DNA of 64,000 nucleotides from Primulina eburnea (lineage: Eukaryota; Streptophyta; Magnoliopsida; Lamiales; Gesneriaceae): NCBI RefSeq assembly GCF_022965805.1, contig NC_133110.1, positions 34,038,317-34,102,316 on the forward strand. Direction: 5' to 3'. Made by a program: the position numbers and the translations under genes. This document shows, piece after piece, positions 1-10,300 of this stretch (its first letter is position 1; each line of letters opens with the position of its first letter). The notes under the pieces were generated by a model. That model was given only the letters and a program-made list of their open reading frames with translations, was not told the DNA's origin and made no database searches.

Positions 1-70
1 AATTTTTCATTTCACAACTTTTATCATATAATCGATCAGTTTAGATTGTTAAAATGTTATTATATTAGTG

Positions 71-440
71 GCAAAAACTTGTGTGAGACGGTCTCACGAG
101 TCGTATTTGTGAGACGAATCTCTTATTTGGGTCACCAATTAAAAATATTACTTTTCATGCTAAGAGTATTACTTTTTGGAGTGAATCTCATATGAGACCG
201 TCTCACGGATCATAATCTGTGAGACGCGTCAACCTTACCTATATTCACAATAAAAAGTAATACTCTTAGCATAAAAATAATACTTTTTCATGGGTGGCCC
301 AAATAAGAGACCCGTCTCACAAATACGACCCGTGAGACCGTCTCACACAAGTTTTTGTCTGCTTTTTATTGTGAATATGGGTAGGGTTGACCCGTCTCAC
401 GGATTATGATCCGTGAGACGGTCTTACATGAAACTCACTC
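71..440 (+). mobile_element. MITE-like repeat, GAGACGGTCTC family, outer copy
   Basis: This is a short non-coding element beginning near gcaaaaacttgtgtgagac and ending near catgaaactcactc. It holds the self-complementary blocks typical of the family (gtgagacggtctcac and gtctcacggat..atccgtgagac) and the linker attactttttattgtgaatatggg. At 177 it is interrupted by an inverted copy of the same family, and it resumes at 362-368. Related copies lie at 1014, 14989, 18405, 21847, 22565 and three times in 22976-23907. No coding capacity was seen. The superfamily is unknown; a MITE or SINE origin is possible. Confidence 0.7.
178..361 (-). mobile_element. MITE-like repeat inserted within another copy
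   Basis: This 184-bp element is an inverted copy of the surrounding family, starting ggagtgaatctcatatgagacc and ending acaagtttttgtctg on the plus strand. It is bracketed by CTTTTT at 172-177 and 362-367. In other family members these two sites form one uninterrupted stretch (attactttttattgtg), so it reads as an insertion with a 6-bp duplication. Confidence 0.7.
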
Positions 441-1013
441 ATTATTAGTTATTTGAGATCTTCGGGTGAGGTTTTTTTTCTGCTATACGTAATTCATCGA
501 TACACACATATACAAAGGATACACACATATATAAAGGTATGATGTGATGAGCGTCTCTTACTAAGCATTTCATGGGCACCGCAACATGTTCACATGAATA
601 TCTTGTGAATGTCACGTTAGTCGGTCTCGAGAAACATATTGTCTTACACGTTCATGTGAACATCTTGTGATGTCCATGGAATGTCAAATATATAAAAACT
701 ATATATATTTATATATCAAGACACATTTACACACATTCGTTTTTAATATAACACTCATATACTTATAATTATATTACAAAAAAATAAACTGAAGCAAATA
801 TATCGAAAAATAAATGAAATTTTCTCTATTTAATTTTTAAATAAAGTGCCACAAAAATGATAATGAAAATGAGTGAGTTTTGAAGTACATAATATGAGAA
901 GGAATTTTATTGTCAATAGGGACCTTTGCACATGTTGCATACATATGTGTTATTTTCGTGTTAAATTTTTTTGTTATTTTTAATTTAATATTTTTTTTTA
1001 TATATTTTTGAAA
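441..1013. other. AT-rich intergenic stretch
   Basis: No gene-like ORF, RNA gene or clear repeat boundary was seen. The sequence is A/T homopolymers and short TA runs. The pair ttcacatgaatatcttgtgaatgtc / ttcatgtgaacatcttgtgatgtc near 588-670 is a loose repeat of about 70 bp spacing. Confidence 0.5.
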
Positions 1014-1198
1014 GAGTGGGTCTCATGTGAGACCGTCTCAAGGATCCTAATATGTTAGACGGGTCAACCCTACCCATATTCACATTAAAAGGTAATATTT
1101 TTAGCATAAAATAATATATTTTATAGATAATCCAAATAAGATATTCGTCTCACAAATACGATCTGTGAGACTGTCTCACACAAGTTTTTGTCTTTCTG
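1014..1198 (-). mobile_element. MITE-like repeat, GAGACGGTCTC family
   Basis: This is a minus-oriented copy: it starts with gtgggtctcatgtgagacc, has the internal attcacattaaaaggtaat linker, and ends cacacaagtttttgtc. Its self-complementary arms carry several substitutions compared with the 178-361 copy, so it is probably older. Confidence 0.65.
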
Positions 1199-1359
1199 AC
1201 ATTATAATGATCATTTAAAAACTCAAAAATTTGGATAAAGATCAAACAAATATTTTAGAAATTCTAATTTTTTTGAAAAGTAGACATGATAATAATAAGA
1301 TAATACATAAATTTACTAAAATAAATTTTTTAATTGACATCAAGTTTAGCTATTTTATG

Positions 1360-3119
1360 TGTGGGGCTCTTAGCTCCTAATCGTTATTATAATGCAATCT
1401 GATTAGGGTTAATTAACCACAGCGGAAAACGAGTTTAAAATTTCTTTACAATGAGCCCAAAATATCTCTTCTGATATTTAAATACTAAAAATAGTATCTA
1501 AATTCAAAACATAAAACACGCCCACACGAAATCAAAACCAATCACATACAAACAACTCATATCCTCGGGACATGCCCCGGTATATAGATATATATACATA
1601 TACTGGGAACAAGACATAAACATAAACCTCAGCCCAAGCTGTGGCTTCCTCCAGAAGTGCCCTCCCTGACCTCCTGATATCCTGGAGTACCTGCCATTGT
1701 CCACACACAAAGACAACAACAGCCCCCCTTGGGGGTGAGCAAAGCTCCGTATGGAACAACCAATCATATATACCACAGATATCTAAACAATGATATATGG
1801 TATGCAATGCATGTATGTCGTGGAGGTATCGGGTCAAATGCCCATCCACTGAGCACATGTCAGAATCAATCGAATCGCTATCAAATCAAATCAATGCTCG
1901 AGCTGGCACACCGGCCGATATGGGAATACACATATGATAGCGTCGACGAAGCGCCATCAATCCCACATCTCATATCCAATCATATGGGACCACAATTGTC
2001 TATGCTTTACGGGTCATATAATACCGGCATAGCGATTGTGTTCACAAACCCCGGAATCCAATCAAATCATATCAGGGTATCCAAGGATCATAGCTCAACG
2101 TGCATGTCATGTATCGATGTATGCATAAAATGATGTGTGTTAACAAAACATTTATTTTGTACATCGATACTCAAATCTCAATGTCATGTATGCCACATCA
2201 AATCATCAAATAGGCACATAGACACGTATTCCAATCCAATCCAATCAATCCAATCATATATCATATAATACAGATACATGTCGTATGTTACCCGGTCGCA
2301 ACATACCTCAATTCTTCGTTCAAGTCGATGTAGCTTGAAGATATCAGTATAATACTTTATCTACATCAATAACATATTCATTCCAATCAATAACATACTC
2401 CAAAATCATTAATATGAGTTTCAAATATCATTTGAAACTTCAAAAATTTCATATCAAATTCAAATCATATCATAATTCAATTCCGACTTCGAATATAAGT
2501 TTATTGTCGGATATTCTACTACATATCAGAAATTCAATTTCAAATACATGCTATTCCAGCACCTTGATATTTAAAGCTGCTGAAACCAGAAGAAAATTAC
2601 CTCAGTCAGAAGCCCTTAACGCGCAGATCACAAATATATAATTTGTTTCGCGTTTAGACGGCGTTTCGAAGTCGATTTGGAAGAAAGAATTTCGAATTCT
2701 CTCAACTCTCTCCAAGGTTATGTAAAACCCAATGAAGAAAGAAATCGTTCTTATCATCCCACCGTTACCGCGCTCGGGCGGTAGAATTCTCGCGCCCGAG
2801 CGCGAGAAGTTCTGTCCCCGAGCTAAATTTATGCCGCGCTCGGGCGGTAGAAAGTTACCGCTCGGGCGCGGAACTCTCTGCCCGAATCTTCAATTTTCAT
2901 ACCTTGGCGCTCGGGCGGTAATTTCCTACCACTCGGGCGCCACATGTTCTGTACAAAATATTGGTTTTGTACTATTTTGGCGTCCGGCCTCTCAAATCAA
3001 ATTCGTACAACATCAATTCATATACAATATTCATTTTCTCAATTTCCTTGTCACGATATACATCAAATACATAATCACGTGACAATTTCATTGCGATAAT
3101 ACGATACACGGTCCTTACA
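1360..3119 (-). repeat. 3' LTR of the collapsed gypsy element
   Basis: On the minus strand it starts TGTAAGGACCGTG next to the purine tract and ends at TGTGGGGCTC (plus-strand view at 1360). Length is about 1.76 kb. The plus-strand start, through cacagcggaaaac, resembles the same part of the larger LTRs at 41928 and 47288, so the families are related. A GC-rich repeated island lies at 2771-2945. The longest ORFs inside (1504-1858 and 1729-2133) look non-coding. Confidence 0.78.
2771..2945. repeat. GC-rich short-repeat island in LTR
   Basis: The unit gctcgggcggtag and its complement-like variants (cgcgcccgagcgcgag, accgctcgggcgc) recur about six times within an otherwise AT-rich LTR. The partial second LTR carries the same island at 3959-4131. 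Comparable islands with the same or other motifs occur at 43927-44102, 49288-49465, 59071-59145, 32671-32805 and 21681-21722. Confidence 0.75.
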
Positions 3120-3136
3120 TTTCTCCCCCTCTTAAA
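3120..3136 (-). other. Polypurine tract of gypsy element
   Basis: On the minus strand the bases read aagagggggagaaa immediately before the LTR start TGTAAGG, which is the expected place for the plus-strand priming tract. The same arrangement is seen at 44247-44262 in the larger gypsy element. Confidence 0.75.
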
Positions 3137-3197
3137 AGATTTCGTCCTCGAAATCTCAAACATCACTATATACATAACATGGGTAAACATACATATG

Positions 3198-3724
3198 TCA
3201 CCAGTTATAGTACATATCAAAACTAAAATCAGAATAAGGATCAGAATACATCGAATACAATGGAATAGATGTCGTAGAATCAAACAAATGCGGATACGAA
3301 TCTCGCATCTTGCTCTCTAATTCCCACGTTGATTCTTCAACACCATGTCGTGTCCATTGCACTCGTACCAGAGGAATCGATTTATTACGCAATACCTTTT
3401 CCTTTCGATCCATAATGCAAACAGGTTGTTCAACATAGGAAAGAGAAGGATCAAGTTCAACCTCGTCAGGTACAAGCACATGCGATGGATCAGGTTCATA
3501 TTTTCTCAACATAGAAACATGAAACACATCATGAATGGCAGATAGAGCTGGTGGCAATGCCAATCGATACGCAAGATCACCAACTCGATCCAAAATCTCG
3601 TATGGACCAACATAACGAGGAGATAGCTTCCCTCGCATGCCGAATCGAACCGTGCCTCTAAAGGGAGATGTTTTCAAAAATACTCTGTCACCTTTCTGGA
3701 ATTCCAAGGGTCGTCTTCGTTTAT
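3198..3724 (-). pseudogene. Ty3/gypsy pol C-terminus (integrase end and chromodomain-like tail)
   Basis: This open fragment of about 170 codons is the end of a gypsy polyprotein. It contains the integrase C-terminal GPY/F-like module (GKLSPRYVGPYEILDRVG), the segment LSAIHDVFHVSMLRKY, then a chromodomain-like part with VQWTRHGVEESTWELE. Such modules help target integration to chromatin. The frame is open up to about 3724, where homology stops at a junction with unrelated GGTTCAACCGG-rich sequence, so protease, RT, RNase H and the integrase core are absent. The apparent start codon at 3707 is TTG and not a real start. Confidence 0.82.
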
Positions 3725-3895
3725 TCGAACCGGACCGTTAATCGAACCGGTCAAGTCTTAAAAAATGGTTCAACCGGTTCAACCGGTTCGACCGGACGGT
3801 TCAACATCGTCCGGTGATTACCAAATGAAGAGCTTTCCTCTTTCTTTCTTCATTGGGTTCAACCGGACGGTTCAACCGGTTCGATGTAGATAACC
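3725..3895. repeat. GGTTCAACCGG-rich filler with fold-back arm
   Basis: This 171-bp insert between the pol remnant and the 5' LTR remnant is built from ggttcaaccgg, gaaccggt and ccggacggttcaac units. Its right part contains tttcctctttctttcttc (3833 on), the inverse complement of gaagaaagaaagaggaaa at 3912-3929 in the adjoining LTR piece, so the DNA can fold back. It looks like a repair scar or another small element inserted at the deletion point. Confidence 0.55.
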
Positions 3896-4332
3896 ATTAT
3901 GTAAAACCCAATGAAGAAAGAAAGAGGAAACCTCGTTCTTATCATCCCACCGTTACCGCGCTCGGGCGGTAGAATTCTCGCGCCCGAGCGCGAGAAGTTC
4001 TGTCCCCGAGCTAAATTTATGCCGCGCTCGGGCGGTAGAAAGTTACCGCTCGGGCGCGGAACTCTCTGCCCGAATCTTCAATTTTCATACCTTGGCGCTC
4101 GGGCGGTAATTTCCTACCGCTCGGGCGCCACATGTTCTGTACAAAATATTGGTTTTGTACTATTTTGGCGTCCGGTCTCTCAAATCAAATTCGTACAACA
4201 TCAATTCATATACAATATTCATTTTCTCAATTTCCTTGTCACGATATAAATCAAATACATAATCACGTGACAATTTCATTAATTATCGATAATCATATAA
4301 GATTTGCGATAATACGATACACGGTCCTTACA
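3896..4332 (-). repeat. Partial 5' LTR of the collapsed gypsy element
   Basis: It is nearly identical to 2717-3119 and includes the GC-rich island. Differences are an extra agaggaaacctc block and an extra segment near 4280. It ends with the same ttaca boundary and is followed by TTATG. Confidence 0.78.
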
Positions 4333-4337
4333 TTATG

Positions 4338-4958
4338 TAATTTAAATTTAATAATACAAAAAATTTTGATATAAAATATAGAATTATGAAGAGAGGAAAA
4401 AATGCAAGTGCTGGAGCAACAACTTAATTTCTTTGGATGAAAAATGTCATCGGAAGGATTTCACTCAAAAATTTGAAAAAATTGTATGAGTCTTTTCCAA
4501 TGTTTTTACATAATTTGAGTCAATTTTACAAATTCACATGTTTAAAAGTACCCAACATGTTGTAAACACTATTTTGAAAAAAAAAATTTGTTTTACAAAG
4601 AATCTGGTTGATATAATATAATATTATTTTTTGTTTTCGTATATTTGTCTATTTATGTTTTGGTTTATATATCGTTAAATTATTGTCTTAATCTGTTATA
4701 TTCATTGTTTTTTTTTTTTTTGTAATTTTAATCATTTTTTTGGCGTGACATTTATGAGATACTAACTCTTATAATGTCACATAAGTATTATATTTCCGAT
4801 GAAAATTGATTAACACTGTCAAAACCGAAAGATATAACTTAAATTTGACTACACAGAATATCAAAATCGTAGAAAAACAAACATAAAAGACCAAAAGTGA
4901 TTTTATCTAGAACTAATAATCCCAAGATGCCAATACAAAAAGATATGAATATATGTAA
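4338..4958. other. AT-rich intergenic stretch
   Basis: No ORF with recognisable homology and no RNA gene were seen. There are long T and A runs. The last bases before the next element, TGTAA at 4954-4958, serve as its left target duplication. Confidence 0.5.
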
Positions 4959-5726
4959 TGAAAGGAATTTAATTCCTTGATATTCTTTCCTTATTTGAAT
5001 ATCTCTAGTGTTTTGCCTTTCTAGATATAAGATTTAATATATGATATAAATCTAGGATTGATATGGTATATGATATCTTTAAGAAGTGATAATATCCCTA
5101 AGATGTGATATCCTTGTTTAAAAGAGTTTGTTTCCTAATAAACTCTTGTTTCCGATGCTTAATAGGGTTTGCGAAGAGATAATATATATAGAGACGAGAT
5201 TGAGGATTTCTGGGGGCGAGAGAGACAAAGCTGCGAGGAAGAGTTTCTGAGTTCGAAGATATCTCGTGCCATCGTGAATGTGTTGCTGTGAAGTGCTGAC
5301 AACATTTGAAGACAACACCTAATCACTGTGTCGATTAGTGTGTTGATTTCTGAAGATTTTTCACTTCTCAGTTTATGCATCCTTTAAGTTTTGGTTGTAC
5401 GGTTTGATAGAAGTATAGGATGCAATTTGTTACTCGCCTTAATAAGGGAGTTGTTTTATTCTTTCACTAGTATTGGTTTTGTAATCATACAAGTTTTTCT
5501 AGTGAATTGTTTTGCCCTGAGGCACCGCACAAGTACTTAGTACTTGTGCATAATTTATATCCTGTCTCTCGTATTGTTTTTCATTTAAGTTATGTGTTAA
5601 TGTGATAAACTAAAATTTCCGCTGCATGTTGTCTTGAGTGTTACAACACCTAAGGACAACACCTACTTACTGATACACGTAACACTTAACCATATTTTCT
5701 CATACACTGTGAAAACGGAACTTTCA
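4959..5726 (+). repeat. 5' LTR of the Sirevirus element
   Basis: It begins TGAAAGGAATTTAATTCC and ends GGAACTTTCA. A TATA-like aatatatata lies at 5181-5190. Two copies of the GTGTTG/CAACACC motif lie at 5280-5319 and 5638-5663. ORFs of 66 and 73 codons on the minus strand recur identically in both LTRs only because the LTRs are copies. Confidence 0.92.
5181..5190 (+). promoter_or_regulatory. Candidate TATA box of the Sirevirus LTR
   Basis: The string aatatatata sits in the 5' LTR about 540 bp before the LTR end, followed by a less AT-rich region (gagacgagattgagg) that could hold the transcription start. The 3' LTR has the same string near 14375-14384. Assigned from composition and position only. 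Confidence 0.4.
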
Positions 5727-5728
5727 AT

Positions 5729-5741
5729 TGGTATCAGAGCC
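5729..5741 (+). other. Primer-binding site, initiator tRNA-Met type
   Basis: tggtatcagagcc lies two bases after the 5' LTR and matches the 3' end of plant initiator tRNA-Met, the usual primer for plant copia elements. Confidence 0.9.
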
Positions 5742-5801
5742 TCCACTTGACGCTACTAAGTGATATCCTGTTTTGTTTTGTTTTCAGAGTGAAAAGGAAT
5801 T

Positions 5802-7394
5802 ATGGAAGGATCAACAAATACTGTTTTTAGGCCTCCCGTGTTGGATGGATCAAACTATGCACTGTGGAAAGTTAAGATGAGGGTTTTTATTAAATCCATT
5901 GATGAAAGAGCTTGGCAACGTGTACTTGATGGTTGGAGTCGACCGAAACTCAAGGATGCTGATGGAGACACACGACTCAAACCTGAAAGTGCATGGACTG
6001 TCGATGAAGTGCAATCTTCAAACTACAATTCCAAGGCTCTCAATGCTATATTTTCATCTGTTGACACAAGGATGTTTAACTTAATCACCACCAGTGTATG
6101 CGCCAAAGATGCTTGGGATATACTCCAGAAACACTATGAAGGATCTGCAAGTGTGCGAAAAACTAGGCTAAGAATGGTGACATCAAAATTCGAAAGTTTG
6201 AGAATGGAGGACAAGGAGTCCATTCTGGAATATGACTGCCGGTTGAGACAACTCTCAAATGAATCACATGGCCTAGGAGATCCCATACCAAACGAAAGAT
6301 TGGTAAACAAGGTTCTGAGATCTCTTCCTGAGAGATTCAATGTCAAAGTTTGCGCCATTGAGGAATCTAAAGACACTTCAAACATCAACCTGGATGAACT
6401 CATGAGTTCTCTAAGAACTTTTGAAATGAATCTTGATCTGCAGAAAAAGGATAAAGGGAAGACAATAGCCCTTGAAGCCTCAACCGAATCATATGATGAA
6501 ATTCTTCAACTATCTAAAGAAGTGGATAAGTCTGATTTAGGTGAAGAATCGATCTCTCTGTTTACTAAGAAATTTGGTGATTACTTGAAGACCATGAGAG
6601 AAAAGAAGAGAATTGGGCAAAAAACTGAGGTGCCCAATAACACCATTTTTACAAAAGCTCAAAAGTTTACTCCTATGAAAGGACAGGTTCGACCAAAAAA
6701 CGAAGTGCAAACTCAATCTAATGTCAGAAACCTGGACTCAGTGCAATGTAGAGAGTGTTCGGGATATGGACACTATGCCAATGAGTGTGCCAATCGTCTA
6801 AGGAAAAACAAAGGCATGACTGTCACCCTGAGTGATGAAGAATCTGAAGATGATCAAGGATCAAATGAATCTGAAAATCACACATCATTATCTACTGTGA
6901 TCAAGGAGAAACGCTCAATGCAAATCAATCCGTTGGGTGTTGCCACAGGTGTTGCAATACCTGGTCGCAACACTGCTTCGAATCCTGTATGCCTTAATTC
7001 GACAGTCCTTGGGGAGTCAAGTCAGTCCGAAACACAAGAGGTTGATGATGATGAAGTCACCCTAGAAAGTGTGCAGTCAATGTACGAAGAACTGTATGAA
7101 GACTGGATCAAAAGAACAAAAAGAAATGCAATTCTCTCCAAAGAGAACGTTGAGCTGAAGTCACAAATATCACGACTTGAAGTAATCCTGAGCAAGAAAG
7201 ATCTGGAATTATGTAAAGTCAAGGAAGAACTGAGAGAAGAAACTCAGGTACTTGCCAAGATGAATTCAAGTTCATCCAAGCTTGACTCACTTTTGATGAT
7301 TGGACAGAATGATAAGGCTGGACTTGGTTATTCGAATAGTCTGTTCGAAACTGGAGAATCTTCCAATGCAAAGGAAAAACCAACTGTTTTGTGA
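5802..7394 (+). CDS. Sirevirus gag polyprotein (capsid part)
   Basis: This 530-residue protein should form the virus-like particle and bind the element RNA. Residues 8-215 match the UBN2/retrotrans_gag pattern, with ALWKVKMRVFIKS, AWDILQKHYEG and LRSLPERF as landmarks. A CX2CX4HX4C zinc knuckle (CRECSGYGHYANEC) lies at about 316-329. An acidic linker and a charged, coiled-coil-like segment with KENVELKSQISRLEVILSKK follow at about 440-495. The stop TGA at 7392-7394 falls just after a TTTT run, with the pol frame open beneath it. The ATG at 5802 is 60 bp after the primer site. Whether the frame break is a real recoding site or a one-base loss cannot be told from one copy. Confidence 0.9.
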   Translation: MEGSTNTVFRPPVLDGSNYALWKVKMRVFIKSIDERAWQRVLDGWSRPKLKDADGDTRLKPESAWTVDEVQSSNYNSKALNAIFSSVDTRMFNLITTSVCAKDAWDILQKHYEGSASVRKTRLRMVTSKFESLRMEDKESILEYDCRLRQLSNESHGLGDPIPNERLVNKVLRSLPERFNVKVCAIEESKDTSNINLDELMSSLRTFEMNLDLQKKDKGKTIALEASTESYDEILQLSKEVDKSDLGEESISLFTKKFGDYLKTMREKKRIGQKTEVPNNTIFTKAQKFTPMKGQVRPKNEVQTQSNVRNLDSVQCRECSGYGHYANECANRLRKNKGMTVTLSDEESEDDQGSNESENHTSLSTVIKEKRSMQINPLGVATGVAIPGRNTASNPVCLNSTVLGESSQSETQEVDDDEVTLESVQSMYEELYEDWIKRTKRNAILSKENVELKSQISRLEVILSKKDLELCKVKEELREETQVLAKMNSSSSKLDSLLMIGQNDKAGLGYSNSLFETGESSNAKEKPTVL

Positions 7395-10300
7395 AAGGAA
7401 GTGTTGAAACCCCCAATACCACACATACTGAAAAGAGTGCTCCATCAAAAGTGCGAATGTCTATCAAGAAGTCTAAATCCAGAAAACGCCACTTTATCTG
7501 CCACTACTGTTTCAGACCTGGACACATCAAACCCTACTGTTTTAAACTGAGAGAGGATTACAAGAGATGGGAATCTGAACAGGTGTCGTCACAGGTGTTG
7601 TACAACACCCGGCGCAACACTGCCAACAGAAAACCGATGGTAAAAAAGGTTTGGGTACCAAAGGCACAGATTCAATGTTCTGTCATTTATACTTCATTAA
7701 AGACTAACATTGCAGGAATATGGTACTTTGACAGTGGCTGCTCGCGCCACATGACAGGTTCTAAAGACCACTTGATTGACTTTGTTGAACTAAGGAGTGG
7801 TCATGTGACATATGGTGGTGGTGCTAAAGGAAGAATTGCTGGGAAAGGAACCTTGAATGTTGATGGATTGCCTAATCTACACAATGTGCTCTATGTCGAA
7901 GGGCTTAATTCAAACTTAATAAGCATAAGTCAACTTTGTGACGACGGTTTGCATGTTAAGTTTGATAAAGACAATTGTGAAGTGTTTGATAAGACTAATA
8001 CTCGCATTTTGTCAGGTACTAGGTCTGCTGATAATTGCTATCAACTTGGAGAAGACATAGTGAGCAATCATTCAAAGGTGAGCGAATTAAACATGTGGCA
8101 TCAAAAATTAGGACATGCAAACTTCAAGACATTAAAGAATCTTGGTAAGTACGATGCTGTGAGAGGTATGCCTAATTTATCCTCTGGAATTCCGTATGTT
8201 TGTGGTGCATGTCAAAAAGGTAAGCAAACACGTGTTCCCCACCAAGTGTTGCAACACTTTCGGACAACACGGTGTCTTGAACTCTTGCACATGGATCTTA
8301 TGGGTCCAATGGAAGTGGAAAGTCTTGGAGGTAAGAAGTATTCATGTGTTTGTGTGGATGATTTCTCTCGCTTTACTTGGGTAAGATTTCTTAGAGAAAA
8401 ATCCGATACATTTGATGCTTTCAAGAAATTACATGCTAAGATTACTAATCTACATAATCTGAGGGTTGGTAAGATAAGGACCGATCATGGTAAAGAATTT
8501 GAAAACTCACACTTTGTATCATTTTGTGAAAAGAGAGGGATAACTCATGAATTTTCGGCCCCTAAAACTCCTCAACAGAACGGAATAGCCGAAAGGAAGA
8601 ATAGAACACTGCAAGAAATGGCTAGGGTCATGTTAAGTTCTAAGAATATTTCAAAGAGATTTTGGGCCGAGGCCTTGAACACAGCATGTCATATTTCAAA
8701 TCGTGTGTACTTAAGGAGTGGTTCTACTATGACATCCTATGAAATCATCATGGGAAAGAGGCCTAACCTAAAGTATCTTCATGTGTTCGGATGTGTATGT
8801 TATGTTTTGAATGACCGTGACCATCTTGCAAAGTTTGACTCAAAAAGTGATAAGTGCTTGTTCCTTGGTTATTCATCCAATAGTCATGCATATCGTATGT
8901 ATAATCTTAGAACAAGAACGACTATGGAATCAATTAATGTTGTTTTTGATGATCTTGCAGATCTAACAGTAAAAACAATCGAGGATGATGTTGATGGGCT
9001 GCTGAACATAAGTGAGACACTGCCTAACACGGGTGTTGTTCCCAGTGTTGTAACACCTGCGACAACACCTGCACTGGAAGAATCAAATGATGAACCGGGA
9101 GAGAATGCTCTAGATGATGAAGATGTAACCAATGAAGGGATTGATATTCCCAGTAAGATCCAGAAAAATCATCCTTCATCTCAAATCATTGGAGAAGCGT
9201 TTGAAGGAATGCAAACTAGAAGAAAGGAGAAAGTAGATTATCGAAGAATGATTGGTCTAGTATGCATAACTTCCGTGTACTCTCCAGTAAGTCACTCTTG
9301 TTTTGTTTCACTCACTGAACCCAAAAATATAATTGAAGCTTTAAAGGACGAATTTTGGGTCAATGCGATGCATGAGGAACTTGAACAATTTGTTAGGAAT
9401 GATGTGTGGGATTTGGTTCATAGACCTGATAATGTTAATGTTATTGGAACCAAATGGATTTTTAAGAACAAAACTGATGAATTTGGAATTGTTGTGAGAA
9501 ATAAAGCAAGATTAGTTGCTCAAGGGTATACACAAATTGAAGGGATTGATTTTGATGAGACATTTGCCCCTGTTGCCCGAATTGAGTCAGTTCGTCTTTT
9601 ACTTGCCATTGCTTGTTACATGGGCATAAAATTGTATCAAATGGATGTAAAAAGTGCCTTTTTGAATGGCATTTTGAATGAGGAAGCATATGTAAGCCAA
9701 CCTAAAGGATTTGAAGATCCACATCATCCGGACCACGTCTACAAGTTGAAAAAAGCATTGTATGGTCTGAAACAAGCTCCACGAGCATGGTATGGTAGGC
9801 TTACTGAATATCTGCTTGACTTAGGCTTCAAACGAGGTGAGGTTGATAAAACTCTTTTTATTCAAAAGTCAAAGCATGATATACTTGTGTGTCAAATCTA
9901 TGTGGATGACATCATTTTTGGTGCTTCTTCTCAAAAGCATGTTGATGATTTTGTGAAATGCATGTCTACCACATTTGAAATGAGCATGGTAGGAGAATTA
10001 AGTTTCTTTCTTGGATTACAAATTAAACAAATGCATGATGGTATCTTTCTGTGTCAATCCAAGTATGCTAAGAATTTGGTGAAGAAATTTTCTGCTGAGA
10101 ACACTAAACACATGAAAACTCCAATGGGTTCGACTGAAAAATTGTCCAAAGACGATGTTGCCGCAGGTGTTGACAACACCCAGTATCGCAGCATCATAGG
10201 CAGTCTTCTTCACTTAAGTGCTAGTCGTCGCGATATCATGTTTAGTGTCTGCTTATGTGCTAGGTACCAAGCTGATCCTAAAGTCACTCATTTAAAAGCT

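Larger units (their letters stand above)
1360..4332 (-). mobile_element. Collapsed Ty3/gypsy element with TTATG target duplication
   Basis: Reading on the minus strand, the order is a 437-bp piece of the 5' LTR (4332 to 3896), a 171-bp filler, the last ~530 bp of pol (3724 to 3198), a polypurine tract (3136-3120) and a complete 3' LTR (3119 to 1360). TTATG at 1355-1359 and 4333-4337 flanks the whole, so the two outer ends come from one insertion and the middle was lost afterwards. The pol remnant has an integrase C-terminal and chromodomain-like end, which suggests a chromovirus-type gypsy. Confidence 0.8.

Noticed and set aside
1504..2133. ORFs of 90-134 codons at the left end
   Set aside because: They lie within a gypsy LTR and have no family resemblance.
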